Assembly (NCBI GenBank): GCA_902729315.2
Contig: LR746277.1
Span: forward strand, 3,105,001-3,169,000
DNA: 64,000 nt
Direction of reading: 5' to 3'
From: Spirodela intermedia
Taxonomy: Eukaryota; Streptophyta; Magnoliopsida; Alismatales; Araceae
In this document: positions 32,520-44,100 of the stretch, one piece after another
Numbering within the stretch: position 1 is the stretch's first letter
How the letters are laid out: every line of letters begins with the position of its first letter
Notes under the pieces: generated by a model
Told to the model about the DNA's origin: nothing
What the model saw: the letters and a program-made list of their open reading frames with translations, nothing else
The model's database searches: none
Position numbers and translations under genes: made by a program

Positions 32520-33280
32520 GCTCCTAGGGTGAAGCTGTGCCGGTGGCGTCACGGCGACCGCCCGGCCGGCAATATGAAAGATTTTCCGAAAAATATTGCG
32601 GCGTGTCGGAGGACAGAGTCTCCACGTGCCGCCCGGAGGCCAGCCCACGGCGACTGCGGCGGCAGATCGAAGGACCCGTGACGTGTAGGCAGAACAGAGA
32701 GCTAGCCAGGGGGCGACCGACCTGCTCGCTCCCCTGTCGCGGCCCGCTTGTAGCTCTTAGGCAACCGTCTACGGCTAGCTGCCACCTCTCCCGCCTGAGG
32801 CTCTCGGAAAAGCAGCAGCCGTCGGTAGGAGGAAGATAGCGACGGGACAGACGAAGGGGTCCCATGTGCCTGCGGCGCGGCACCCGCTGGGCGACGACGG
32901 CAGACAGCGACGTCTCGCTCGAGGCATCCGCTGGTCTGCCGACGGCCTCCGAGGCGACGTCACGGGGAAGAGAGCGGCCGCCGGCGCCCGCCACCAGGCG
33001 CCCGCTGCGACAGTAAATGCGTCCAATGACGAAGCGCGCATGAACCCATTGCCGCTCATTGTCGGAGGCAACGCGCCGCCCCCCAATTAATGCCACGCCG
33101 GGCGACCGGCACGCGTGCTGCGGCCAAGCCACCCGGCCGCCACCGTCGGGGCTGCCACGCGCGCCGCCGAGTTCCACCGCAAATAAAAAAGATTCCCTTG
33201 TTCCAAGAGCGCCGACACATTCGCCGACGCCCAACAGTCCGCCACTGTCACGCCTGGTCTTCCCATATAACATTCCTGTT
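32520..33280. other. GC-rich island of unknown nature
   Basis: This is about 760 bp of strikingly GC-rich DNA with CpG-rich stretches. Long open frames occur on both strands because stops are rare. None has a recognisable domain, and the predicted peptides are Arg/Gly/Ala/Pro-rich. It is absent from the other R1 blocks at the same position, so it is an insertion here or a deletion elsewhere. It could be part of a GC-rich retroelement LTR, but ends were not found. Confidence 0.4.
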
Positions 33281-33315
33281 GAGGTAGAGAGATAAAGATA
33301 AAAGAGGGGGATTTT

Positions 33316-33620
33316 GAGAGAGAGAGAGAGAGGGTCAGTGTGGGGATGAAGGGTGGTGACTGTGCTCGCTGTCTTCTCATGGAGTCGGAGAGGAACTGTC
33401 TTACTTACTATACCTGTTCTTCGTTGTCTTGTCTGGGAACTTTGTCATAAAAGTCCTCCATCACCCATGCCAGCCTGCGCATCCAATAAATAATGCAGCA
33501 GACCCTGCATGAAATCCGTCCTAAGATAAGAGCTCGTTTATATCCTCCTCTCCGCCCATATTAATTGACCTCTCTCTCTCTCTCTCTCACTCTCATTCTC
33601 TCTCATTCTCTCTCTGTACG
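33316..33620. repeat. GA and CT microsatellites upstream of SFH
   Basis: A (GA)n tract lies at about 33316-33334 and a (CT)n tract with CATT interruptions at about 33570-33618. The text before the CT tract ('cctcctctccgcccatattaattga') matches 5704-5730 in SFH pseudogene A. Confidence 0.8.
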
Positions 33621-33829
33621 TCGTTGTCCCCAGAGGGAGGGAACCGCAGATTGAAGCGATCATGGACCCCTTGATGACCTGCTCTGACGGGGAGCAGCTT
33701 CATTTGTTAAATCAATGCTTAACAGATTTTCACAGATATACCCTGCTCTGAATTTATATTGCAGTTGGGGAAAGAGTATGTAGACTATTATAACCTTGAA
33801 AACGGTAGGATAGTTTGGTGTATAGATTA

Positions 33830-34930
33830 CGGGGTCTACTTGGACGACAACCGATAAAGGACATGGCACGATACAGCAGCAGCAGTAGGGAGAGAGTGTA
33901 TTGGAATCTTCTTGTTTTCTAGAAGAAAGCGAGGAGGAAGCGGAAGGGAAGGAACTTGTTGCTCTCCTGTCTCCACATTTCTGTTGCTCCCGACGTCGGC
34001 AAGCGACTGCGGTGGCGGTAATCGGAAGGAAGAAGAAGAGGAGACTTGTTGTGTGGACGGAGTAGATCGCTTGCGCGGGTCATCGGATTCTCCTTCTTGG
34101 CACCGGTATTCCCCCGAGGCGGAAGACCGTCCAGGGAATGGCGTCGTCTTGAGAAAGAACTCACTATCGCGTCCCTTGCGCGTGGGGATTTCAGGAGGTG
34201 GACTACCCGTTGCGCTTGTTGTTTTTCTTTGAGAATTGAGCTCTTGCACCTTGACGTCCACTCCCTGGATCCTTTTCTTCATTACTAATGGGAAATGGGA
34301 TGCGAGTTGATTTATTTATGTTTGGCGTCTCTTTCTTGGGGATTATATCGTGAATTGTTGGTTGATAGTTTGTGCTCTGTTAAGGGAGGGGTTAGTTTTC
34401 TTGCCTTTCTCTTTCGGGAAATGCTGCAGCTGAAGCAGGTCTATGACTTCCCTTTTGGGTCAAATGCAGGTCTCTGGATCCCTAATCATCGTGGATCGCA
34501 AGGTTCTATCCTTCCTTCCCGTTTGTATCTCCAGTATATGCTCGGTACGCTATTTTTTTTCTTGCCATTCTAAGTTCAATTGTGAATTTTTTGACGGGCA
34601 TTCAGTGTTCATCTTCCGAAAATATTCTTAAGGATAATAAAAAGTACTCTTCTCCTTTTATATAAAAAATACTGGTAAATTAGTAAATATAATACAAGTC
34701 GTTGCGGCATATTATTATAAGTAAACTGTGACATTTTAAGATTCTCTTTTCTTGGCAGCTAAAGTAGGGGTTGATATCCGATGACATTCAGCCAGGAATA
34801 CCAGCTGATGTGAGCATATTTCTTCTTTCTATGAGATTTCAATTCTATGAGTACCGACATGACTTTAAATTATCTTCTTTGTCGTTGATACAGCTCATCC
34901 TCCCAGATTTGAGAGTTCAACTTTTCTGCA
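33830..34930 (+). promoter_or_regulatory. SFH 5' region (promoter/5'UTR)
   Basis: The region 33830-33995 is conserved at 4745-4905, which supports a functional or transcribed 5' region. The following 900 bp have no long conserved frame and probably hold untranslated exon(s) and an intron. I cannot place the transcription start. Confidence 0.4.
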
Positions 34931-35471
34931 ATGGAGGGAAAAATGTCCGGTAAAATTTTCTCCTTCCATCTCTTCTTGATTACCTCTTTCAGAACTTAAG
35001 CGAACTGAAGGATTTATCGATTACTTTCGGTAAATGAGTTTTTATAGGATTTCGGTGTATTTAGCTCCAGGCTCCTTACCTGATCTGCGCATTGTCACTT
35101 CTCAGTGTGCCACGCTGCGGTACAAGAAGGGTTTGCTTCGCATGATGAAAGAAGGGAATGGAGATCAGATATAGAAAACTCAGAAGATGAGAGAAAAACA
35201 ACAAAAATTGCGTCCCTTAGGAAAAAGGCTTTAAACGCATCTTGCAAGTTCACTCATTCTCTTAAAAAAAGGGGAAGGAGGAAAAGTGACTGCAGGGCTC
35301 CATTAGTTTCAATAGAAGATGTGAGAGATGCGGAAGAGGAGCGCGCTGTTTATGTCTTTCGACAGGAGCTTATAGCAAGGAATTTATTGCCTGAGAAGCA
35401 CGATAATTATCATACAATGCTGCGGTGAGTTCTTGCTCTTGTTATTACACACTTTGTTTGGTTTGTTGTCT

Positions 35472-35515
<44 letters not shown>

Positions 35516-38500
35516 AAAGAGAAACAAAGACATTAAAGAGAGAAACGTAGGGTTTCTGGGATTCTTTACATATTATCTTTTTTCCGTGTTTTTACCATAT
35601 TTTTTGTTCCATTGTGAAAAATGGATTCAGATTCTTGAAAGCCAGGAAGTTTGATCACGAGAAGACAATATTAATGTGGGCCGACATGCTGCAGTGGAGA
35701 AAAGAATTTGGAACAGATACTATATTGGAGGTAGGGATAGCAATCACATCTCTGCTAGACAATCTCTTTGCATCTGGGCGATCATGTTTGATGTGTAGAT
35801 GAGGCCTATGTTACGTGTGCAAAGTCATTATTACAAACCTCACTTATTTACGTATATACATTTTTAAAATTTAGTTTTGTAATTATATAGTTGAGAACAT
35901 GGCAATTTCATCGAGGATTTAGCCCTTATGGTCTTTATAGCTTCATTGGAGGTAGGTACAACAATCAGTGACCCATGTGATTCTATTGTTCTGGAAAAAC
36001 TACAGTATGAGTCTAGAACTTTGCCACAGTCAGCAATAAGACATTAGTGACCGAAACCTTGACAAAATTTATTATGTGATTTTTTTTTGATCTCATAATT
36101 CTGTAATGCCATCTAAGTCTGAGGAGCATAATTGGTTCATATGGATCTCTTCCCTAAGGCGCAGGTATTAATTACATGGGCCAATCTTATTTCCTTTATT
36201 TTGCTAAGCATTGCCATGTTAATTAGAGCCAAGAACGTCACCATGTCAAAGTTCTTTATGCAAGTGCAGTTGAATCATATTTTCATTAGGACTGCATCAA
36301 GGTGTGTACCTCTGGTCAGTATGTTAGGAAATTCTGTGTTCTTTATTCTCCCTGTCTTACCTGTTTTCCTACATTGGGATGAACATTTGAGTTCTTCGTC
36401 ATTTAAAGCATAGTAGATACTCTTTGCATCCTGTTTCTAAATCATATTTTCCTTAATAATGTGTTATTCTTCCATCTGCCCACTGACATTGGAGAAAATG
36501 CTGAATTTGGCTGAAGGATTTTGAGTTTGAGGAGCTGCGAGAAGTTCTGCAGCACTATCCCCAAGGTTATCATGGCATTGACAAAGAAGGAAGACCTGTC
36601 TATATTGAGAGGCTGGGGAAAGTTGAGCCTAACAAACTCATGCACATAACTAGCATTGAACGCTACATAAAATATCATGTACAAGAATTTGAACGAGCAC
36701 TTCGTGAAAAGTTTCCTGCGTGTTCAATCGCTGTTAAGAGACAGATTAGTTCGACCACCACTATACTTGATGTTCACGGCGTGGTATACTGCAGGAGCTA
36801 CCCATTTCTCAGATGTTTTCTTAATCTTTTGGATTGAATAATTGTAATGAATCTCTTCTGAAACGTCAAAGTTTGTACTCTGTTTCTATTAGGGTCTAAA
36901 AAACTTCAGCAAGTCAGCAAGAGACCTCCTATTGTCCATGCAGAAAATAGACGGGGACTACTATCCTGAGGTACCTGTTCCTAATAATATGCTCCGTTAA
37001 ATAAATGCCGCTTAAGGAAAATAGAGTTGTTGTTTACCCGTTTTTCTATGCAGACGCTACATCAGATGTTTATCGTCAATGCTGGTCACGGCTTCAAACT
37101 GCTTTGGAACACAGTAAAGGGTTTCCTTGATCCCAAGACGACTTCTAAGATTCATGTAAGAATGCAACCTTGGTCAAACGTTGTGTAAAAACATACGTTC
37201 ATGATATCTATTTCCCTGTTTATCCCAGTCTAAATGTACGCTGACTAGTCTTGGCTCTGCTCAGGTGCTGGGAACTCGATTTCAGAGTAGACTTCTTGAA
37301 GCCATTGATGCAAGGTGACGGCCTCACCATATACAACGCTTTAGGAAATGACTTTGCCTGTTTATCCTTATCAATGTTTTTCTGTTCAGCCAACTCCCAG
37401 ATTTCCTGGGTGGTACGTGTACGTGTTCGGGCAAAGGAGGATGTCTCAGGTCCAATAAAGGTCCATGGAATGATCCGGAGACAATGAAGGTACTATACAT
37501 TACTAAACGGGGTTTTGCAAAGGGTCATGCTAAAAGTGTGAAAAGCAGAAAAGGAGAGTGAAAACTAAAGTTCCTAAAGATTCTGATCCAGATTCTGCGG
37601 TTGATCTATCACTAATTCTTCCCACCTTGGTCTCTGTAGCTTGTATATGATGCACAAGCAACGTTCGTGAGGGAGGTTAGGAGACTATCTAACGGAGAGC
37701 AAATCATTGACTATGTTACAAGGTTACGTCCATTGAAGGCAAGTTTCTGAACCCTCAAGCACATACAATGTGAAAGGGAGATTTCTTATAGAGTTGATTG
37801 ACTTATCTCAGGGAAGAATTAGTGATACATCAACTGCAGAATCTGGATCAGACATTGAAGATCCTTGTTCACCAGTTTTACCAAAGGCTTCTGAATTTAG
37901 GCGGTTGGCCCCGGTTCATGAGGAAGTAAGTTTCCACCGAACACTTGCTTAGGAATTATCTTTCCGTGCCCTTAATGACAGATACAGAGCTCAAAAATTT
38001 GGTCACCATAATAAGATGTGACAGTTTATAAATCAGGTATCCCATTGAAGATGAAAGTGGATTTCTTATGGTTTTGAAGTACAAACAGTGTTCGATAATG
38101 ATGCTTTTTTTTTTGCTTCATCTTTCTTTGTCTTGAGTCACCAATTTGTCAAGATTTGATCACACAACCCCTTCTGTTAAAAAAGAAATGTTCATGACAA
38201 AGTCACATTCAAATATCTTATTCTAAACATCGTGAAATAAAAAATATACAAAGAAATGTGTCCACCCGTATGGTTCTTCTTTAGTTGATTTACCCGATAC
38301 GGGTCGTTAGAATGTGCTTTGGGACTTGCCTCTGTAGACCATATCGGTGACTTTTAGCAATCACCACATATGCTGAAGGCATTAAATTCCAAATGAGCCA
38401 TAGGCTTGATTTAGTTTTTTGATTTGTAGAATACAAGATTATACTCACTTCTCCATCCGATAGAAAAGATTTGCAGTATGCTTAATCTAGAAAGAATCTA

Positions 38501-40489
38501 TTTTGGAATAAACTGTAGCATCAGTCAAAGATGGTGTCTAGCTTAATCGCACTGATTCGCTACGGATTTCATGTATCATGCTTAGTTATCCCCTGAATCA
38601 AGGCTACATGCTTTAAACTAAGACAACTCACATGAGACAAATTTCGCTCATCACCAGTCCGTATTCTTATTTACCTCCTCTTAATATGAATATTTATTTC
38701 TTTATCTGCTTTCATTTTTTTCAGGTTAGGCCAATAAATCCGAGTGTTTACTTTAGTTGTGATGACCATTTTTTGGTGGTGGATAAAGCTGTTGATTGTG
38801 GGCGTGCGAAATTAGAACCTACTGGAGAACAACGATCTTACAATAGAAACTTGCGTCCTTCTTTGGCAGTTCATGCGGTTTCTTCCCCAGGTAATGTTTT
38901 CTAAAAAAAATATCATAAATCTTTAGCTTTACATATCTTGTTTTAGGAAATAAATTACCTTTGGATTGCGGCCATTTCGCCCTGAAAACACTACTTATCA
39001 AAACCTGGCCAGTGTGAATCATGCTTTAGAACTCAGAAAATGGAAATCCGTTTTTACGAATTAAATGAATAAATATTCATCTGAAAACTGCAATCTCGCT
39101 GATATGTCTCTTTAGCTTCAATTTCCTTTATTTTACCCATATGTAGCTTTGGTAACGAGGAAGTTTTCCATTGGAAAGCTGACATTAATATCTTGATACT
39201 TCAGTGGTCAACCAATGCGATATTAAGGACGAGGGCCAGCAAAGAAGCTTGCAATGCATTGCAAGAGTGGTGGTGATTTTTGTGGTCAAAATGTTGTCCT
39301 TCTTTCAGGTTTTGGCCTGCAGACTTGAGAGGAGATTGGCAAATGTCCATCCTTCTGATAAGTTGGTTCAATCGTCTGCTTCTGTGGGAGATCAGACTAA
39401 TGAATCTGCAGAGGATTATGTCGGTCCTTGTCTACAAAAAATACAAAAGCTTGAGCTGATGTTGGCGGAGATAAGCTGCAGACCTGCAGAAATTCCTGCG
39501 GAGAAGCAGCATATGCTCGAGGAATCTTGGGATAGGATCAAATCCATCGAGTTTGACCTCAAGAAGACAAAGAAAGTAAGTAAATAGTTATAGCTCCTCA
39601 AGTCATCGATCCATCCTCTTTTCTCTTCCTGGGCAACAATGTATTTTTGTTTTTTTTTTTTTCCTTTTCTTCTCTACATTGTAGACCGGCTTACTATAAT
39701 AGTTTTTCAGGTATGATTAGTGATAGTAAAATCTGCTCATATTGCCCACCTGGTCTGGTCATCTTTTCATAACTGGTATGGTTTAGATCCTTGACCTATT
39801 TTGAGTAGTCGAATGACTTTATTTATATCAGGTGTTGCACGCTACAATAATGAAGCAATTGGAAATCGCGGAGTCACTGAAATCTGCCCGGGACTCGAAA
39901 ACAAAGGTTAGTGAGTTTCAGCACAGTTGATTTGACGCAGTATAACACAATCATTATTCTCGTAGATTAGTGAGATGTGGCAACGTTATTCTTTCATTCT
40001 AGTGTTATTAAGATGGTGCTGTCGGCCGTGGAGCTTGCAGACAGACCCTTTGTGTTGATTTGTCAGTCCTAGGAAGAAATGGAATCTAGGAGGTAGAGAG
40101 AGGAGGGAGGGGAGTAAGATATTACGTTGTGGATGGCCAGGTAATCCCTGAGAACTTTCAATGCGTCAATCTCAAAACCATGAAGAGACCCAAAAAAGTA
40201 GTGTTGCATGTCCCTTCCTTAACCAGATCCAGACCTCCATAGTGTATGGTCTGAAAGTTCTCGGCCCATTTTCCTTATCATGTGGTTCCCTTGATATTAC
40301 TATCTCTCTCTCTATCTCCATCTGTGCATATAGTTACTGGCTCGATGCCTGTGATAAAGGTGGAGTAAAGCATTGTCTGCATTTTGGTTAGGGTTTCGTT
40401 TGTTTCCAGTAAACTCATCATTGGGAGCAGATGAAGCAACCGTTGTCTGAAGATTTCCCGTTTCTCTGGTGCAGAGAACACTGTTTTGA
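34931..40489 (+). CDS. SEC14-like phosphatidylinositol/phosphatidylcholine transfer protein (SFH), about 620 aa, spliced
   Basis: The protein binds and exchanges phosphatidylinositol and phosphatidylcholine at membranes. Plant SFH proteins act in phosphoinositide signalling and polar membrane growth. Exons read from splice sites and frame are 34931-34949, 35106-35424, 35631-35730, 36517-36783, 36893-36970, 37054-37155, 37265-37314, 37390-37489, 37640-37738, 37812-37925, 38725-38890, 39205-39575 and 39832-39906. A likely last exon is 40475-40489 (RTLF, stop); that one is uncertain. All phases agree. Motifs, in order: [14 protein letters not shown], then [30 protein letters not shown]; lipid-binding [63 protein letters not shown] and [12 protein letters not shown]; a [18 protein letters not shown] linker; and a C-terminal coiled region with [19 protein letters not shown]. 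The intron after 37738 uses a GC donor. The gene converges with ARP8. Confidence 0.85.
35478..35514 (+). repeat. (CT)n microsatellite in SFH intron
   Basis: This is a near-pure CT tract in the intron between SFH exons 35106-35424 and 35631-35730. Related CT or GA tracts occur at the same place in SFH pseudogenes A (5730-5757) and B (11655-11687). Confidence 0.9.
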
Positions 40490-40545
40490 CAAGTTGAAGG
40501 GGGTGCTGACTACTCGTGCCGGATCGCTTGCGAAGACCACGCCTC

Positions 40546-40594
40546 TCTCTCTCTCTGTCTCTCTCACTCACTCACTCACTCACTCACTCACTTT
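40546..40594 (+). repeat. CT/CACT microsatellite
   Basis: A CT run is followed by about seven tandem CACT units, just after the candidate SFH stop codon. Confidence 0.85.
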
Positions 40595-40886
40595 ATGTAC
40601 GTATCCTTTCTAAGTCACTGAAGCATTTTTAGGCTCACTGTAAAGAGAAACGAAAGGAATTAAAAGGATATGTGCGTACCCTCGCCAGAGTCAACGTACC
40701 CTTTTGGTAATCATTCTTCTTTCTTCCTCAGACCTTGCATTCTGGTGCATCTCTCTTCTCTTCTTGTCAAAGTCCACTACAAATGATACTAAAACAGCCT
40801 ATCGCCCGCCACCCGCTCCTCTTCTCTGGTTAGTGGTTAGTTCTTGAGGATAGCCTTTTTAAGTCGACCCTTTGACTTTGTATCCA

Positions 40887-40942
40887 CGAAAACTAAAACG
40901 TCGTTTGGAATCACTTCATGCGAAGAAACCGATTCCGAAGCT
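40887..40942. repeat. 56-bp direct repeat, copy left of ARP8
   Basis: The segment shares 'taaaacg', 'gtttggaatcacttc' and 'gaagaaaccgattc' in the same order and spacing with 55050-55105. There are about eight differences over 56 bp. This copy lies about 220 bp beyond the ARP8 stop codon. Confidence 0.75.
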
Positions 40943-41159
40943 GTCAGCCATCTCCTCGAACCGCGGGCCGACTTACACGTGTCGGCAGACGAATAATAAT
41001 ATCTAATAATCACAGGTATAATCGACGGAAACGAGAAAAAGACGGCTTAATGATTTACATAAAATCTGACCTTCACTTTCTGACTTGCTACTACATCGAA
41101 CGCCTTGCCGCCGAGGGTCAAGCATCTGGATGGGATAGGCATCGGCGGAAGGAGGATCA

Positions 41160-44100
41160 CTACGAACCAGCAAGAGGATTTCTTCCCCGATGCTTCTGGC
41201 GAAACTGCTTCTTCGTGATGCACCAAGCGCTGTGGAAGGTGCTCACCTGAAAAGGAGATGCAAGAAGAAAGACATGAACGAAGACCTTGAAGGTATCTCA
41301 AATGCCTGCCAGAGCCTTCAGCCAGAAAAAGTTATTTGGCTGAGAGACAGGTAGTTGATGTTTCATTTGTGATTTTCAAACGGTTCTTTGTGTGAATATG
41401 CGTTGAGTATGTCAACCCATCAAGCATTATGCGGGATTCCCAAGTGTTTCTCCTGTTCTTGAGATCTTAGGTCCACGGAAAATATAGAATGTCACCATTC
41501 TATATCTCCCTACCCAATCGATGCATCATTTCAATTTACCTTGGTGGGATAACTTGAGACTATCATTTCATTGCAAAAATAAAAAAATATATATGCGCAG
41601 AACCTTGGTAATCCGCATAGATTCTGCCACCTAGATGTGGTATGATTGGATGAATATGAAAGATGCAATCTGTACTCATGAACTGAAGTACATTCCAGTG
41701 TTTTGGGGTGATTCCCCACTTCTTTTTGGGGGTGATTTACACCCCTAAAATGTCCATTAAAATAGGATTTTCCCACTTTGACACCGGAGGGAAACTCATC
41801 TTGATATCCAACGATTATCCCACACAGCCTTATAAACACTAAAATCTCACTCGAAATAGGCCATAAAAAGATGCATTCTAATGAATGATAAGAGGACAAA
41901 GTCAGGATCGTCCTCAAAAAGTTTTGGTGATGATGATACTTTGAACTGATTTTTTCTTGGTAAACATGTCAGATGTGAAATTCCAGTGTATATATCCCAT
42001 GCAACTGCCCCATGAAACAGTTCAGGATAATATTTCACTCAATTAGTAAAGAAAATCTTAAAAAATAAACAAACAAAATGTCGGATGGGTGAATAAATAC
42101 TTTAAAATGGGAAGATAAAAAAAAGATGATTTCTGAAATAGACTAGTAATATAAGCATGTATTTTTATTTATTTTTACTTACGTTGCTTACAATTTTTGC
42201 ACCATACCAAGCAGAATCAACACCATATGGTGGCGGAAGAACTTTGATGCCCTCAGAAATAGACGGTGGAAGAAGTCTGATGAGCTCCTTTTCTAGTCTC
42301 TCTGAAACAGAGGAGATATCAGTCACCATGCGAGCTCAACAAAGTCTGCCAGTACCAGCATCATCCACTAACAACACGCCTACCCAACAAAAAAGGGAGA
42401 CTATATCTTAGATCCATAGTTCGAGGGAGTAGTAGCAGGTTTGAATAACTGCATGAATATAAATTCCACCAAACGTAAATGAATTGTAGAAATGAGCCCC
42501 AACCTGGAAGTCCAGGTAAACATGAGGTGCCACCCACCAAAACAACGGTCTTGAACCATCCATCATCACTGAAAATACCTGAATCAGCACAATGATGCAT
42601 GCAAAGTGACACCGCACTGTGCAAACCCATTGCATGTCTGGAAGACAGAAGAGAATAAACAGTTAACTCCAACAGAGAAACTGAAACTGAATATGTATAG
42701 ATTGTCTCTTATGAAGCCTAAATGCGTTGAGTACATAGCTAGTCGTGTGTGGATGTCCATTATCTAATACAATGTCGTGAAAATGTTATAAATGTGCAAG
42801 ATTTAAACTCAATAAAAATCTGGCAGAAAATGTGAGGCGACCAATGAGATTATCATATTTCCTATGATGAAACTATATTGGCCTAAGAAAATGAAGATGG
42901 GTTGGAGGCAGAGGGGATTGATCATTGATTTAATCTTTTAAAAAGGGAACCCTTGGGACACCCTCTACATATTTACACAAAGAACCAAAAAAAAAAAAAG
43001 AAAGTCAGATCCTCATTCATAAGAACATTATGATGATCTATCCGTCGTTGATTTTAAATCAAGCATAGTCAGAACCAACTTTTGGTTCTGGATGACCTCA
43101 ATCCTTCCTGACTTGTATTATCCGGTGGGTAACTTCTTCAAAGATATTTCTTTCCCCTGCCCCCAGAGGATGACCTCAATCTACTCTTCAAAAACTACGA
43201 AGATCTTTCATATTAAATACTTGACAGGTGCATCAAATCTGAAATAATTCGTAAGCATTAGATAAAAGATAAAAGCAATAAGTTTCTGGTGAATTTTAAT
43301 GCCTCTGAAATCTCTCAAAGCTACAGATACCTTGAGAGATGTTAAGATGATTTCAAAGCCCTTAGGTCTTCTATGTTCTCTAGACAAATGGAAACCCTTT
43401 CTAATGACTCGACTATGTCAGTCAATACTCCTGAGTTATAAGAGAAAAAATATGTTCCTCACTAATAGTATTTATGCTACAACGACGCATTAAGTTTTTC
43501 TCACGTCCATCTAAAATATATTGCTTCTCACTATTCAAAGCAAACTCTCTCTAAATAATTATCATTTAAATGGGAAGAATGATCAAACCGTCCACCTTCA
43601 ATATAAACTTGCACCCAATAAAAGATTCTCCAAGACAGGCATACAACATCCATATTTTAAATCCAAGCTCACAAAGACATGCCCCGACTTTAACTTGGAT
43701 AGCTTCTTTGAAATAATCATGACCAATTCATTCAACCCTGAATACTGATTATTTGTGGTTAGTAACCAAATGCATTACAATTCAGGCTTAAATTCTGGGC
43801 AATCGAAACCGACACAATAAACCCAGTTATAATTTGACAATTTTCTCGCTATTGTAACAAGCATACAATTCATGGGGACCCGAAGAAATGGATCGAACAG
43901 AGCGTGTGGGCGAATCTATGGCTCCATACAATTTATCCTATGCCTCCATTGCTCTTAAAATATGGAAATCTCAACCGCTTTATACTTCATTGAAGATTAC
44001 TTGCACGGCACTTATCAAAGTTACCCCAGAGGGCCTTATCGTGTAATATTTCTCCGATAAACTATGTTCCTGGTATTGATAAGCCCAGTAAATAAAGTCC

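Noticed and set aside
32524-33273. 249-codon open frame on the minus strand
   Set aside because: It lies in very GC-rich DNA where stops are rare on both strands. The peptide is Arg/Gly-rich with no motif, and overlapping frames of similar quality exist on the plus strand.
41531-42038. candidate last exon of ARP8 around 41850-42030 (TCLPRKNQFK)
   Set aside because: The splice phase did not fit. The exon at 41160-41246 (TFHSAWCITKKQF) fits both the phase and the family C-terminus.
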